DNA of 64,000 bases from Pterobdella sp. o SKG-2022 (Eukaryota > Annelida > Clitellata > Hirudinida > Piscicolidae): NCBI GenBank assembly GCA_964035795.1, contig OZ038323.1, positions 9,976,291 to 10,040,290 on the forward strand. The letters run 5' to 3'. The notes below the pieces were generated by a model. The model did no database searches and was not told the origin of the DNA. It was given only the letters and a program-made list of their open reading frames with translations. Each line of letters opens with the position of its first letter. Position 1 is the first letter of the stretch. The position numbers were made by a program, and so were the translations under genes. Shown here piece by piece: positions 42,962 to 57,483 of this stretch.

Positions 42962-45346
42962 GATAAATAGATAGATAGATAGAAAGATAGATAGATAGAT
43001 AGGTAGTTAGATGAATATTGAAGGAATAAATAACACTATAAGAAGAGTTATTAAACCTCCTGATAGCAAAAAGGTGAACCTCAATCAGGTTGTTGCTTTT
43101 TTCCACCACAACCCTTGCCATGTATGTCGTGTTATATCTGTGTTGATGTGTTATGCCTGTGTTGTTGTATTGTATCTGTGTTGATTTGTTGTGTCTGTGT
43201 TGTCGTGTTGAGTGCTATTTTTTCTAATTTTGTAACTGTGTTGTGTTGGGTGGTGTGCTACATTTGCTCTTGTATGTGTTTTGAGATTTTTGTCTGCATT
43301 TTTCTGTGTTTTTTATGCATGTTATGGTTTGTATTTGATTTGTGTTGTGTCCTGATGTGTTTTGGGTTGTGTTGAATGTTCTTGGTGAGTCTTATCAGCT
43401 TGATGGTGTATTTATGCTGCGTTGTGAAGGTGTGGTAGTAGTATTTAAGTATAGTAAAATGCAAAAACAATACATGAAAAATTGTTTTTGGACACATTCA
43501 CATACACACACAACACTCACACATTTATAAGCATAAAGTCTTTTTGCTTGAATGATTTTATTGATGACGACGATGATGATGATGGAGATGTAGGTGATGA
43601 TGATGATGATGTTATTACGTCTATTTCCATCTTTGCCATCTTACTGAACGTGTTATCCTGATATTTGAAACAAAAATTTTATCTATTTATCTTTCTATCT
43701 ATCTATTTGAATACCGACCTTAAAATGGAGTGCATAGAAAACATTGGAAAGGCTCCCAGTTGACAACATCAACAAGTTGCTTTGGGCCTTTGTTATAATA
43801 ATTATTATTTCATTTATTTAGGTTATTGATATGAATATCTCCATTAATACTTTATCATAATAAATGATATGTCATGATAAATAATAACACTGTAAAAAGT
43901 ATCGATATTAACAAACTAATAGACACAGAACCCATGGATACATTACGTCAAATAATTAATATTTATAAGTCGCTATACATAGAAACTAATACATATGCAT
44001 ACCATCCAGAGGTACCAATTAACATCAAGACTGGTAGTTTTCAATAGTTTTAAGGTTCTCTTATCAGGAAAGATCTGCTTGTGTATTTTGAACTAATTAA
44101 CAATTCCAACATTGTTATTATTATAACAATTTCAGAAAAAAATAGAAATAAAAATACATACTCAAAACACAAAAACGAGCACACACACAGACATACACAA
44201 ACCTGGTAATACTCCACCCCCTTATCAGTAACGATAGCTAACTCATCAGCTGTTACCCAGCACACTCCCAGCACTTTACTGTTCTTCAACTGAATGTTAT
44301 TGTTTTTTTTTAACTAAAAACTATAATGCAACATAAGTTTATATAATAATTTTACCAAGCTCTGTTATGTTACATGAAGTAACGATGATGTTGAGTTATG
44401 CTGTAGAGAATGATATAAGTTTATACCTTGCATGTCTGTGAGTACTCTTTGGTCTCATAGCCTGGGAAGACATTTGCTAGATCCTGATGGTGGGATGATA
44501 GTGGTGGTGGTAAAAGTAGTAGTAGCAGTAATTATCATATTATGAGTTTACAAAGATGTTAAGCAATGAAGATGATGATTTCTAACAATATTTTTAGACT
44601 CAGTTCTCTTAATAGCAAGAATCCTCGAGTCAGGAGAAAAGTTCAATGAGGTAATGTCCCCAGAGTTTTGTAGTCTAAGGAGAGTGAGTTAGCATGGTTG
44701 ATTTATTATTGAGAAGTTATCATGGTGTCATTAACATTATTTTTTATTGTTGTGATTTTTTATATTTGATTATATGAAGGTGTCTGATCTCAGAAATATG
44801 AATATACTAAATGATGATGATGATGGATTGGATTTGGTGAAGAGACATGATAGCCTCAAACCCTTATAAAAATTTATAAGTGATAGATATATATGAATAA
44901 ATAATTTAAAACATGCCTCAAATTAAAAAGGTTTTTATCTTTTTTACTTTTAACTACAATGCCTCCTGCTCCATTTGATCTTGATATTATCAACTGAAAA
45001 TATTGAAAAAATAATGTCCAACTTGCTGAAGTTTCAATTGATAAATCTTTGATGAGAAATATGATTGTAATAAATGCATTATGACTAGTCAGTAAAAGTA
45101 TAAAGTTGTTGCTAATATATTTAGAATTAGAGTAAAAGATTTCAAAAATTATTCGATATAATTTAAAACCTGTGAATTAGACTCGTCAAAAAAGACTGCT
45201 GTGACGTCACTGACTGGTTCGAAGCGCAGAGCGTCGTCTGCCAAGAAAAGGCAACTGTCAAGGGGCGGTTTGTTCGGCTTCAACAATGTGGTTTGTTGAG
45301 AATAAAATGTCGACGTCGACGCTTGAAATGTTTGGTGTGTTGCCAT
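39659..45346 (-). CDS. RMC1: RMC1 (regulator of MON1-CCZ1; Mic1/C18orf8 family), interrupted by an assembly gap
   Basis: RMC1 is a subunit of the MON1-CCZ1 complex, the Rab7 activator on late endosomes and lysosomes. It has an N-terminal beta-propeller and a C-terminal helical Mic1 domain. Exon 1 is 45346-45170 (ATG, ...DVTAVFFDESNSQ). Then: near 44993-44949, 44686-44606, 44483-44427, 44289-44203 (LGVCWVTADELAIVTDKGVEYYQ), 44074-44003, 43785-43722, 43657-43612, 43100-43060, the N gap, then 42593-42543 (SVVDNLIVLHHHGSK), 42376-42260, 42178-42132, 42000-41949 (SPHWVIFSPDVILDAKKG), 41877-41813, 41707-41508, 41413-41335, 41133-41053, 40914-40816 (QMLQYRLFPDSKAL), 40670-40602 (FPAANQLALDMLR), 40339-40269, 40074-39920 (NKGSPDFLPG) and 39717-39659. 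The link between exons 2 and 3 does not keep frame in my reading, and some mid-gene ends are approximate. Confidence 0.9.
42594..42793. other. Assembly gap of 200 N
   Basis: Exactly 200 N, a customary placeholder length, so the true size is unknown. It removes RMC1 exon sequence upstream of SVVDNLIVL. Confidence 1.
42866..43010. repeat. (GATA)n microsatellite in an RMC1 intron
   Basis: About 145 bases of TAGA/GATA with a few TAAA interruptions, next to the gap. Confidence 0.95.
43560..43611. repeat. GAT triplet tract in an RMC1 intron
   Basis: GACGATGATGATGATGG and GATGATGATGATGATG units. Confidence 0.7.
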
Positions 45347-45665
45347 AATGTCGTTTTATGAATATTTTATTGACATTTTATTATCTCTATGAACTCCGAA
45401 TGCTTAAAAGTAAATAACGTTTAAATATGGATTAGAAATAACTTTGAATTTTTTTAAAAATTGGGCTTAGATACCACAATAATTAATAAGTAAAAGTTTT
45501 TAACTGCATAAAATAATTTTTAAAAACGACTGGTACGGATATGAAAATACTTTTCAAATAAACACTTTACTGATAAAAAATAACTGCAAATCATATTTAA
45601 GCAAAAACCAGATAAAAATAATAAATTTCAAAAAAAAATATAATTGAAAATACACACGAGAATAA

Positions 45666-47149
45666 TTATCTTTTATATGAATAAGAATCGATATTAGAGT
45701 TGGGAGGAAGAGTTCTTAAAAGGACAGAGATCCTGCGACCCTTGTTGACTGGAACGCCCTCGAATACTGAGTCTTTGCCATTCAAAACTTCATGAGTGTA
45801 TTCATATCGCACCTTGTCTCTGTGAAGATTAACAATCGTTAAGTGCTTCAAAACTGACTGTATTTATTGTTGATTTAAACACATGTTTTATATAATATAA
45901 TATAATTTTTTATATAATCATTGATTGATAATAACTCACTGTAAAATGAAAAAATGAAATTATATAGAATTTATTTTGATTATTGCATTTTTCTGTATTA
46001 CCATGAAACTTTAATTAATAAAAACTCCAACGTTCACAGACACATTGGGTCTAGTTGAAAACTTCAACACAAACACACTTCATAACATAGAGGCAGTATC
46101 GAGGTAGAACCACATCAGCATATTGATTTCGACTCACATCCCTACGGAATCTCATCACACATCCACTCAACAAACACAAGCCTAGAATCTTGTCTCCACA
46201 GAACTATTAGTTGTTTATTCAAATACCATGAATAAATAGTGTAATATTTTATTTCATTGTTGTAAATAATTAGAAGATTTAACACATAATCAAAAAGTAC
46301 ACACTTGAAAGCAACATAATCTAACACATGAACAAACAAACCAAACTCACTGATACACCCATACAGTTTAAAATAATTATAAATGGTCACTTATCCATCA
46401 ACTCACCAAAAAACTAAAATACACCTACAAACCTTTACACTATCTACATGTGGCCTGATAACACCAGTTTCAGAAAGATCTAGAATATGGGTGTGTTGGA
46501 GGTATGAGGATGCTGGGTGAACAGCCTTTATCTTGTTGATAATCTCCTAGTGGTAGTGAAGAGGTTTTAGTTATGATATGAGGGTCTCATTGGTGAAGTG
46601 ATTTTTGAATTTTCATTATTTATAGTTTTGGTAATTATCAGTTTGCAAAAACAAATTGCTTTAAAATTTTTATTATAAAAACGATAAAAATTATTACTTG
46701 ACTTTTATCTGACCATTCTGCTCTTTCTATTTCCCTGAATCCTTGGATAGCCTGAGTTTATGAAAAATTACAAATAAACTTTACTTTCATTAGAAAAATT
46801 TAGAATAAAGTTTGAAGACTTACGAAGTTTGATATTTAGAATTAATCAAGATTACCAGACGAATTTTTAACATATAAAAGAAGCAACAATAATAATGCTT
46901 TTCTACATACTATTTATTAAACATGTGAAACAAACATCATCCCAATGAGAAGATTCATATCTTAGTCTTTTGAACTTCGGTTGAATCTCTTTCATTAATT
47001 CTTCTTCTTCTTGTGCAGTTATGAAGTCTTTGTATACCTCTACACCTTGTCTCACCTCATCTTCGGTCTTTTTGTCACTGCCCACTACACGAAAATTGTC
47101 GTCTGCTTTTATTGAAGGGTTGACGCTAGATGATAGTTGCCTGAATAAA
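45666..47149 (-). CDS. ALKBH7: ALKBH7, mitochondrial 2-oxoglutarate/Fe(II) oxygenase; N-terminus unresolved
   Basis: ALKBH7 is an AlkB-family protein of the mitochondrial matrix linked to programmed necrosis and fat metabolism. Exons 47149-46936, 46751-46698, 46546-46433, 46203-46079 and 45819-45666 give about 219 residues in one frame. Evidence: RLRYESSHWDD followed by AIQGFREIERAEWSD, HILDLSETGVIRPHVDSVK (HxD iron ligands), FCGDKILGLCLLSGCVMRF, the second iron ligand in EYTHEVL, and GRRISVLLRTLP with the 2-oxoglutarate-binding Arg. This order is that of ALKBH7, not of the DNA-repair AlkB members. The first exon has no in-frame ATG; a strong acceptor at 47150-47151 says the start lies in an upstream exon I could not fix. 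A short ATG exon near 47205 is the nearest candidate, but its phase does not fit. Confidence 0.88.
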
Positions 47150-48930
47150 CTGAAATTGTTCAATTCTAATAATTTTCACCGATTTAATAGTTTTATAGTC
47201 TGTCATATAACTAATGACTTCATTCGGTTCAGAGTTATGTGACCTTCATAGTTTTTATAAATAAATTTGGACAAACTAACCAGTTTTTGAAAACTTGTTT
47301 ATAAACTTTGAATAGAGCCAGTCTAGTATTTAAAATCATTTTGAACAAGCTTAAATGTTCATTTCTGAAGTTAGTTTTAAACATAGAAGTTTTAACTATA
47401 GTTATTATTACTATAATAATTATTTTTATAGAAAAGCTTCTGACTTTTTAAATTAATAATTAAGAAAAAATGTAAAATAAATACATCAAAATTTTATCTC
47501 AAATTAGTTTTAAGGTAGAAAACTTTTTGGACGAATTTCTCAAAAGCTTACACAAAAATCAAACAAAGAGATATTTTTATGAATTTTTCAAGTTTTCTCA
47601 AAAATCTTTATAATTAAATAATTAGTGTTATAATCCAAAAGACTAAGTTAGAATTCTATGAAAAGTAGGTGCTCACACTAAGCTTCTGGTTCCTGCTCTC
47701 ATGTTTAGTGATAAGTTGGTGTCAGTCTAAGGAAAGGTACATGCCACAATTTTATATTTTCTTCGTTAAGTTCAAAGTTACAATCCACTAAAACACAATT
47801 GTATGCAAAAATGTTGGAACTCATTGTTTCTTCAAAAAAAAATCATAAAAATAAGTTCAAAAATATATATTATGAAATTAGTATTTCGATGAGCAACTCC
47901 TTCATATTTAAAAAAAAATTAACAAAGGAAAATAATGTAGACTAGTTAGAGATTAAGCGATGATACAAACGCAAGCACATACCAACTCAACAAAAATACT
48001 GCAAAAATAATATTAATACGTTAGCATAGCAGAATTGTATATAACATAGTTGATTGTTAAACTTCATTAATTACCCAACTTATCCGTTTATAGCGATTTT
48101 AAGAGAATTAGGAGCAATGTTCAAATTCATGTAAAACTGTTTGTCAAATTATCTTTGTTAGTTGATACTAATCTTTTGGTATGAATAAAAATAGTTATCA
48201 GTTAGCTGTTTATCCTTTGAAATCTTTTTTAACATTTATTTCTTGAGATTATCCAAACCTGGTGATGAATATAAATAACCGATTTAACATAATAAAAAAA
48301 TAGTTCGAATCAAACGCTTTTATTAACTAAATAACACAAAGCTTTTTGTAAAGCTCACACCAAGCGGTGTATTACAAAGTAGATCAAACCCTGCCAAACC
48401 TCAATAAATGATCCAAGATGATTACACCATGAACCATGCTATAAAACAAACATCAGACATGATTTTGTGGGCGTTTAATTACTGGGTATAAAATGTCATC
48501 AGCTTTGTTAGAAGCCTTGTGGGTGTCTTGCGTAAGATTTGTAGGATCATGTGATATGGGTCGTTTAGACTAACCACTATAAGATCATTTGAGGTGTTTA
48601 AAATTTTGCCTGGTTTTTCGGTATGTTTCTAATATTTGAAATCAACGTAACGTATAACATGTCTTTTTTTTTTACTAGGTTATCAGTATACTGTTTTTAT
48701 ATTAAAACTTTCACATCTCTACCAATATTTTCATCTATCAACCTGTATTTCTGCATATTCTATTGATTTATCTATCTATCCATTTATTGGGTTTATCTAC
48801 CTATCCATTTATCATTTATCTATCTATCCATCTTTTACCTATCCTCCAACCCATGACAGAAGCAAGAGAGTGAATGAAGATGATGCCAAGCATCCCAAGA
48901 GATGCATAACACTATCATCAAGAACCCCCA

Positions 48931-49057
<127 letters not shown>

Positions 49058-52000
49058 TTTTTATGTTTTTGTTCATATGGGTGTATTTTTGTTTATACGT
49101 GCGTTCATTTGTATTTATGGATATTTGTGAGTATTGTCTCGTGTTTTTATATGTATTTTTATGTAAATTGGGCATAATTTTTTAAATAATTTATGTTCTG
49201 CTGTATTTTAAGTAATTCGATTAAAAAATTATATTCACTTTAGTGTGAGCTGGAAGATTCAGTTTTCTATGTTCTTATCTGCGAATATGTATTGATGAAT
49301 TAATCAAATAAAAAATAATTAGCTGATCCTACAACGTCTCAATAAAATTGCCTACATGCTTTAATGAAAAGTCTATGGATAAGATGTAAGGTAATCAATT
49401 TCTCATTAAGATGACGCAATATGTCAATCAAAGAACTTCAAAACTAAGCCCTTCCTACTTTTTTATGGCCTCTTAACTTTTTGATGATGGATACAAGGTG
49501 GTGCAGAGCCAAAAATAAATTTTATTCCTATTGGTTGGATTGTTATCAATTTTAAAGTGATTCTAATTTTTTTATGCTCAATTTCAAGAAATGGCTTAAG
49601 GATTTGAAGTTTTCCAAATTTCTTCATTAAAAATTAAAAAGCTAAACGAAACAAAATTTTCGCTAAAAACTTTCAGTACCTTTTTCCTCCTACTGAACTA
49701 CCAAAGATACTACATAAATTAATAAAAAATTTATAAATAAAATAAAAGTGAAGATAAACAAACTCAAATACAGACAATCTTCAATTCCCTGATGTTGCAT
49801 TAAAAATGCATTAAGGTTTGTATATCTGCCTGTGTAGTTGTGTGTGTATACATATGTGTTTGTGAATTTGATCCATTTTCATACGAGAATATGTTTATTT
49901 ATATGATAGTATTATACAGTATTTCACAAAGTGAAAGAGATTTATAAATGGATGAATGCTTTTGTTAATAAATTGGAAATTGTTGAAGAAATTAAAAAAT
50001 AATACGTCAGCAAACATCAATTTCAAATAGATAGTAAGTCCTAAGTTTCACGAACAAAAATAATAGTAGAAGGCAGATAACTAATATTGATTTTCACAAA
50101 GTAAACAATAAAAAAACTAAATTTAAATCATAAAAACAACAATCTAAGTTTATAATGACCCAAATGAACATGGTGACGCCGAGAAATATGACGTAGGCAT
50201 GGCGTCAAAGAAATGTCTGTATAGCGTATGACAGCTTATTTCTCTACTTATTGCTATCAAAAGTTATCATTTTTATTATTGTTATTTTTTTCGTTGTTTT
50301 TTTCAATAATATACTATTATTAGTATCAATATCATGTGTGCTTTCATTCTAATTTTAGCAAGTTAGTGAGTAATTTTTTTTATCCAAAATTTCTTCCATT
50401 CATTCTAATTTACTTTTTTATCTCCTTTCTTATAATTACTATTATTTTATTTTTACTCTTTTTATTATTCTTATCGTTTTTTTTATTATGCTTATTGTTT
50501 TTTATTATTCTTATTGTTGTTGTTAGCTGGTAAGTGAGAAGTGTTGAAATGCAAATGAATTGTTACTAAGTAGAAGGAACATCGGCATTGTATTTGAATA
50601 CAAATCACTCCCTATAGCATATTCGATACTAAGCTTATAATCTCTTCAAAGATATATGAATACTTTTGTGTTAAAACTACTCTATATAATATTACTATAG
50701 ATATATATATATATATTTATTTGTGAATATTCAGAACTTAACAATCGAGACTTCATCATATGACATATAAGATATATTTGTATGTCTCCCTGACGATACA
50801 TTTGAACTAGTAAATCTGTCATTGTGGTTGAAATACTAAACAAAACTTATGAATCACAATATTCCATTACTGAGTTGAAATTTTCAAAAAATTATTTTAA
50901 ATAAGATATGAATAAAATCATAGACTATTAATATTTTTTATTCTATATAAGTTCTAGCTTAAGCTTGTAAGACACCAAAAGCATTAAAAATATTCGAAAG
51001 ACATTTCACAAATATCAAGTGACCTTGAAACAACCTGAAACATCAACATAATATACTTTGTAGATTATTATTTTTTTATTATTATTTAACTATTATTTTT
51101 ATTTTATTATGGTTTATGTTTTCTTTATTGAAACTAATACCCATACCCACGTGGCTGTATTAATTGTTCTGTTGCGTAATAACAGCTCTACAGTTATTGT
51201 TATTATTATCAATGTTTTTATATCTCCTCGTCGTTTTTTACTGCTATTTTTTATCAATATAATGTAATTTTTCACTATTGAGTTGGTTAAAACTAATTTT
51301 TAATTCATTTCTATTTTCATCCCTGCTTATAAATTCATCTCAGCCTGTTATGACCTAACCATCATCACGGTTTCAACCCAATAACTGCATTTTTTGAGTA
51401 CAATTTGATAACTTTAACAACGATTACATGAAAGAATTCCATGAAAAGGTCAATGCTCGCAAGTTCTAATCATATTTTGAATTTTGAATGTATCGTCGGT
51501 TTAAAGCTGTAGGTTGTATGGAGGTTTATTGGAGGATATTCTTCACAGTTTTAAAAATACTTGAAAAGGATAAGTATAACAATTATCATTATTATGATTG
51601 AAATTATTTGTGTGTGTTGATATATTAGGTCTAATTATACGTATATGGGTTTTTTATTTATTATTATTATATATATATAAAAATAATCTATAGGTATCTA
51701 GAAAAGAATATTATAAAATTGCGATGAATGTTTGTGAGCTATTGTTTTAAAATGACAGGGCATATGAGGTGTGAAGTCTGCATGATTTTGTGGTGTTAGG
51801 CTACGAGTGGAGTTATGTTTGGAAAGAGAATATACAAAAATAAATGGTTCACATAAGAATTAAAAATAAATTATATGTAAAAATAGCAAGAAAAAAAGAC
51901 ATTTGGACATTCTTGGAAAAATTACATCAAAATATTTTTAAAAAATGATACTTGAAAAGATCAGAAGAATTAAAAAATGTACTATAAGAAAAATATAAAT

Positions 52001-52448
52001 AAAAATGAAGAGAAATATTCAAGAAATAATAAAAAACTTTGAATATAAAAACAAAGATCAAATATATGACTGCCCTCAAAACAATACAATAATGTAAAGG
52101 GATGCATAATGGAGTCAGTGAAAGAAGCAATTGTTGAGAGTGTTACCAAGCATTTATCTGGTGTGTAATCTATATGATATGTTAGTGTGTTTTTATGTGT
52201 GTGTATGTTTTTTATATGTGTGTTTTTGAGTGTTTTTTTGTCTGTGTTTATGTAAATGACGAGTTACTTTCTTGTATCGATCCTTAGTTTCAAAAAAACA
52301 AAAAAAAACACTTGTATTCTGTATGCTTTAACAGTATTTACTTCTATGAAACACAGCCCTTGGTAGTATTTTTAAAATCAGATTCCACCTATAACATGTG
52401 TTTTCATGTCTATTCTAAATGTTTGGGTGGAAACAATTGTTCCAAAAG

Positions 52449-52585
<137 letters not shown>

Positions 52586-52819
52586 CGACTGAATGTGTGT
52601 ACGGTTTGATATGTTATTTTCTTGTCTATACATCTCAGTTTTTAAATTTTTTCAAATTTCTATAAAATATAATGCACGTGGTAATATTTTATATATATTT
52701 TTGTATTCTTGTATTTCCAGCTGTATTCTTCATAAGTACATAAAGATGTCTTTAAAAGTTACCTTTTTTTTGTATTTCCCATCTATATTCTTGTATTTTT
52801 TTCTATATTATTTTATTTC

Positions 52820-52966
52820 TATGTGTATTCTTGTATTTCTCCCTATATGCTTTTATTTCCATTTGAATTCTTGTATTTCTCTCTGTATTCTTGTATTTCC
52901 ATCTGTATTCTTGTATTTCCCTATGTATTCTTGTATTTCCCTCTGTATTCTTGTATTTTCTTCAAA
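52820..52966. repeat. Minisatellite with a 20-bp unit
   Basis: TGTATTCTTGTATTTCCCTC and close variants repeat about seven times. The spurious frames through it read YSCIS repeats. Confidence 0.85.
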
Positions 52967-54193
52967 TTATTATTATTTGCTTTCATGTATATCAAATGCA
53001 TATTTATGTGTGATGGTATGTGTAAATTTTTTTTTATAATTGTAACGACATAAAACTGCCAGATTCATCTAGACCTCGTAAATGCTCCCCATCTACATAT
53101 CTTCTGGTTTCAATGGTTTCAGCGTTTTAGAGGTTTAAGGTTGATTTTTAAAATATTAAACCTATCAGTAATCTTATTAGTTATTTCAAAAAGTAGTTTT
53201 CAATACATAATAAGAAAAATAAAAGAAAAGTTAATAAAAAAAAATAGAGAAAAAAATAACAATAATAAATAAGAACCATAAAAAAACTAGAATATATACA
53301 TTAATCAAAATAAAATGAAAAATATCAAAATAAAATTGTTATAGAAACAAAAAAAATCCAAAATGCAAATGATAATAATACCAATAATATTCAATAGGCA
53401 CAGAATATAGGTGTCAACTGCAAGCGTAACTTATACGTGGCTTCTGAAAGATTTCCTTATACCTTACTTAATCGGGTTTTGATTCAATTTTTTCATTTAA
53501 CAATTATTTTTATTTTTTTGTTTTTTTTATTGTTTTATTTTTTTGTTGTATCATCTTTTATTATCTTTTTTTTTTGAAAAAAAATTATTATTTTTTTTAA
53601 TAATTTTATCTTGTTTTTATTCCTAATTTTTACTCCATCACTGCATTTATTACTATTTTATTTCTAACCCATCATCATTATGTTCCACTCATCCATCACT
53701 CCATCACTCATCATCTTTCATCACTTCACCTCCATTGATGTATCTATTTATAAGTGCCCTCTCTATTCTTCACTCATCCCGTCTTCCATCATTCTTTATT
53801 TAGTTTTTTTTTGTTTTTATTCTTATTTTGTTTCAACGAATGTCTTCGACTCCAATTAATGGTACAACTTCTACTGGTTTTATAACATTACTTGATGTTA
53901 CATGTTATATCCTGCCTTGAAGTTTCGAAACATTGTCATTGAATTTATTCCCATCAAATCTGTGTTTCAAAGAAGAGGTCTAAATGACGAAGAACCTTTA
54001 AAGCAAATATCTTAATAAGCTGAAGAAAAGAAACACGAATGATGATAGTGGAAAAGTGCATAATTATCATTTCAATATCTTATATTATATATATTTAAAT
54101 TAGAATCAATAAAAGATTTAGAAATAAAACATAAAAAACTTATCCAAAAATCTAATATAGAAGTAATATGTTTAAAAATATAATTCGAATAAG

Positions 54194-54197
<4 letters not shown>

Positions 54198-54236
<39 letters not shown>
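54198..54236. repeat. (TA)n microsatellite
   Basis: About 40 bases of TA dinucleotide. Confidence 0.95.
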
Positions 54237-54241
<5 letters not shown>

Positions 54242-55464
54242 CTTCAGCTCATATACCTGATTTAAATAACTTACAATCTCAATACAAACTTATACTTAAT
54301 TACTTTACAATCGTGTCAGACAATTCATAAAATACCTCCTGTAAATTGTTTTAATACCTGTTGAGGTTTTAGGGGCTTTGTATTTTTATTGGTTTAGTAT
54401 TCTTTTTTTTAGGTTTTTTTCTAGATTTGTTCTTTTATCTATGACCGATGACAATTTTATGGTAAGCTTTAGTATCTAAATTGTAATACATTAATAGATT
54501 GAATAAGTTGGTTATTGGAATTTTTTAAAACACAATAATAAGATATAAATGATAAGAAAGATTATTATTAAAGAAGAGAAACAATAAAAAGGACTTTGAA
54601 ATTTTGGGGTTAACGCATGTATGAAATTTAAAATTTAATAACCAAACAGCATACCGGTAAGATGGCATTTATCTTAATTTTTTTTGCATTTGTTTGGAAA
54701 ATTATTAGAAATTGATTTATTAATCACAATTTATTTACTTATTTTACACCTACACCTCGGGTTTTGTTATGCGTTTGAGTTATTATACATAATTAATTTG
54801 TTAATTGTGTTGAATTGAAGTTGAATGGATTGGGTCTAATGTTTTAATAGTAATATTGGTTAATTGATAATTAAATTAGGTATAAAAGGATATATCCTTT
54901 AATGGTTATATGCTAAGAGTATTTGTTTGATTAATAATCAAAAGTTGAATTAGTTTTAGTTAATGTTTTTTATCAAATAGAAACTTTTGATTGAATACAG
55001 TTAATATGTTTCGAACCTTTAAATCTATCAGATATTCAATAAAAACTACGTGAAATAAGATTTTAAAAACTAACTCAAATCAGTTTTTTTTAATTTTTGA
55101 ATCTCATTCAATTTAATAATAATTTTACGATCTATAAAAAAGGAATTTAAAAAATAATTTTAATTTTACAACTTATTCAATAGAATTTAAAATCCTCAAT
55201 TCCTATTGGCTGGCTATCGGTTCTCTCGACCAATCGGGTTGTTGTGTTTCCAGTATCTTATTAGTATTTGAAAGGCATAGATTTAATTCGAGTTTCAAAC
55301 TCTAGTTTTGCCGTGCCTTTTTGTTATCATGTTTTGATTTTGAAGATAATTTGTTAAAAAAAACTTGTTTAACTTTGGAAAAAATTAACAGCTAAATTAT
55401 AAATAGTATTTTGAATAAAAAATGACTTTTTTGAACTTGAAAACTTGAACTCGAACAACCCATA

Positions 55465-57483
55465 ATGATTTCAGATTACACCAACGATCGATACCACCCT
55501 TCTCTCCCAATACAACCTCCCTCCTACAACAATCAAGAGGCCTTCAACGCCACAAACTTCAAGTACTCACTTCTCAATACCATTAATGATGGCAGTCAAG
55601 GAAGTATTAGTGATAATTTGGATGGGGGTTATAACAGAAATGCTAATTGTTATAATAGAAATTTCGATGACGATGTTTTGCAACAAAGTAATGTAAATCA
55701 AATTATCGAGAGGCTGAATGCCCATGGTGAGACGAATGCTTTTAATCAAAATAATGAAAACTACGGTTTTGGTTTTGTTGATAGTTTTAAAAATAATGTT
55801 TCGAAAGTTAAAAACGAAGAAGTAAAAGATTCAAAAACTGAAGAGGATGATGAAGAAGATAACGACGATGAAACGGATAAGAGCAACAATAGTAGTAGCA
55901 ACGATAATAATACTCGTAACAACGACCAAAACAACAACCAATTTAAAGATGATTATTACAAAACCACCAACGACTTCCCCAAACATCAATGGTGTGAGTC
56001 CCAAGGAGAGTACAACACCTACTCTCAACAACACCTCAACAACAACAACAACAACAATAATTTTTTTAATCCCTACTACCTTCCACCCAACCACTCAGCC
56101 CCTATCCCTCCAATCATTAATAACAACTACTACATGCTAACTCAACAACTAATGGCTTCACCACACATCTATCAACAACACCGCCTACAACGACTGCAGC
56201 AACTGCATCGGAAACAGATTTTACCAGCTATTAATAGATTGCAACAAACCTTCGACACACCATCCTCTCTTCAGAACCAACCTCCCTATTGGTCAGATAA
56301 ATTTGAAGATTTCAACTCCCAACCAATTCCGTTTAGACCCGTAGACGACACATTCAAACCACCAACCGTTCAATCTCCTCATAACCGCCCCTGTATGTCA
56401 CCAATACATCCCATACTTCCTCCACCACAAATCACCACATCACACCACCCCACTCAACAACAACCAGTCTCATCGTCAGGAACGCGGAATAACATCAATG
56501 AAAGCGCCTCTAAAACTCCCAAACGTCCCAGAACTGCTTTCACCAGTGAGCAAGTGGTAGAGTTGGAGAAAGAATTCCATTACAACAAATACCTCACTAG
56601 ACCTCGCAGAATCGAGCTGGCTAACTCACTTAATCTGACTGAAAAACATGTGCGTTTATGTGTTTCAATGGTTTTATCCATTAAAATATTCAATATTTAC
56701 GCATCCATGTTTTTTTTTCATGTTTATTATTCAATTTGAATTTAAACCATCATTATTACCAATTGTTTCAACTCAATTAAAATCCATTGAATTTTTCTAT
56801 TTGCCACTCTAACCTGATGATTTATTCGTTAAAAATAATTAATCTGTAAAAAGTTAAATTAGCAAACTTCATTCAATAGTTAGCAAAAAACATCATAAAT
56901 CAGCTCTACTCAAATTATTGAGACACCACAAAGATTTTGACACCACCCTACAGATTAAGATTTGGTTCCAGAACAGAAGAATGAAGGCAAAAAGGAATTG
57001 TGGGCCGAACGACCAAAACTCCTTCAAAAGAACCAACCAACATGTCATGTCTTCACATAATGGTAATTATTTTGTTTGACGGTATTTCTTTGTAACTCGT
57101 ATATTTGATTATATATATTAAGCGATTTTAGATTAAATTTTTAGAAGTATTTAAAATATTATTGATGAATTTTTTTCTATGTTTTAAAAACGTCAAATAT
57201 GATTGTGAAGGGATACACGGCACGGACAAAAGTTTTTCGGCTGTAACTTCATCTAATGTAACGTCATCAGGGGTTGAAAGAGATTCCCGAAATGAAAATG
57301 TGAGTCAATAATTCCACTACCTATTTATAAAAAAACTATCACTTATAATATTAATACATGGGTTTCTCTTTGACATAATTTAATAGCAGTTGAATTTTGC
57401 AATTTCAGACGAGTTTTTCCATGGATCAAATCAACATGGACTCAGAATATTCAATAAAGCTAAATCAAAATCCCACTTTTTGA
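55465..57483 (+). CDS. Homeobox transcription factor, Xlox/Pdx-like (ParaHox)
   Basis: Exons 55465-56649, 56954-57062, 57211-57299 and 57409-57483 give 485 residues. The homeodomain (about 352-411) is split by an intron after residue 44. It contains [53 protein letters not shown] and MKAKRN. His44 in TE(K/R)HIKIW together with [11 protein letters not shown] is the Xlox/Pdx signature; Hox proteins mostly have Gln44. Residue 56, Trp in most ANTP-class members of this kind, is Ala here. The N-terminal 350 residues are rich in Asn, Gln and Pro, with an acidic block near 130-140, and no clear FPWM-type hexapeptide is visible (PPYWSDKF near 270 is the nearest). The leech gene for this class is Lox3. 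Orthology to Xlox is likely but not proven. Confidence 0.88.
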
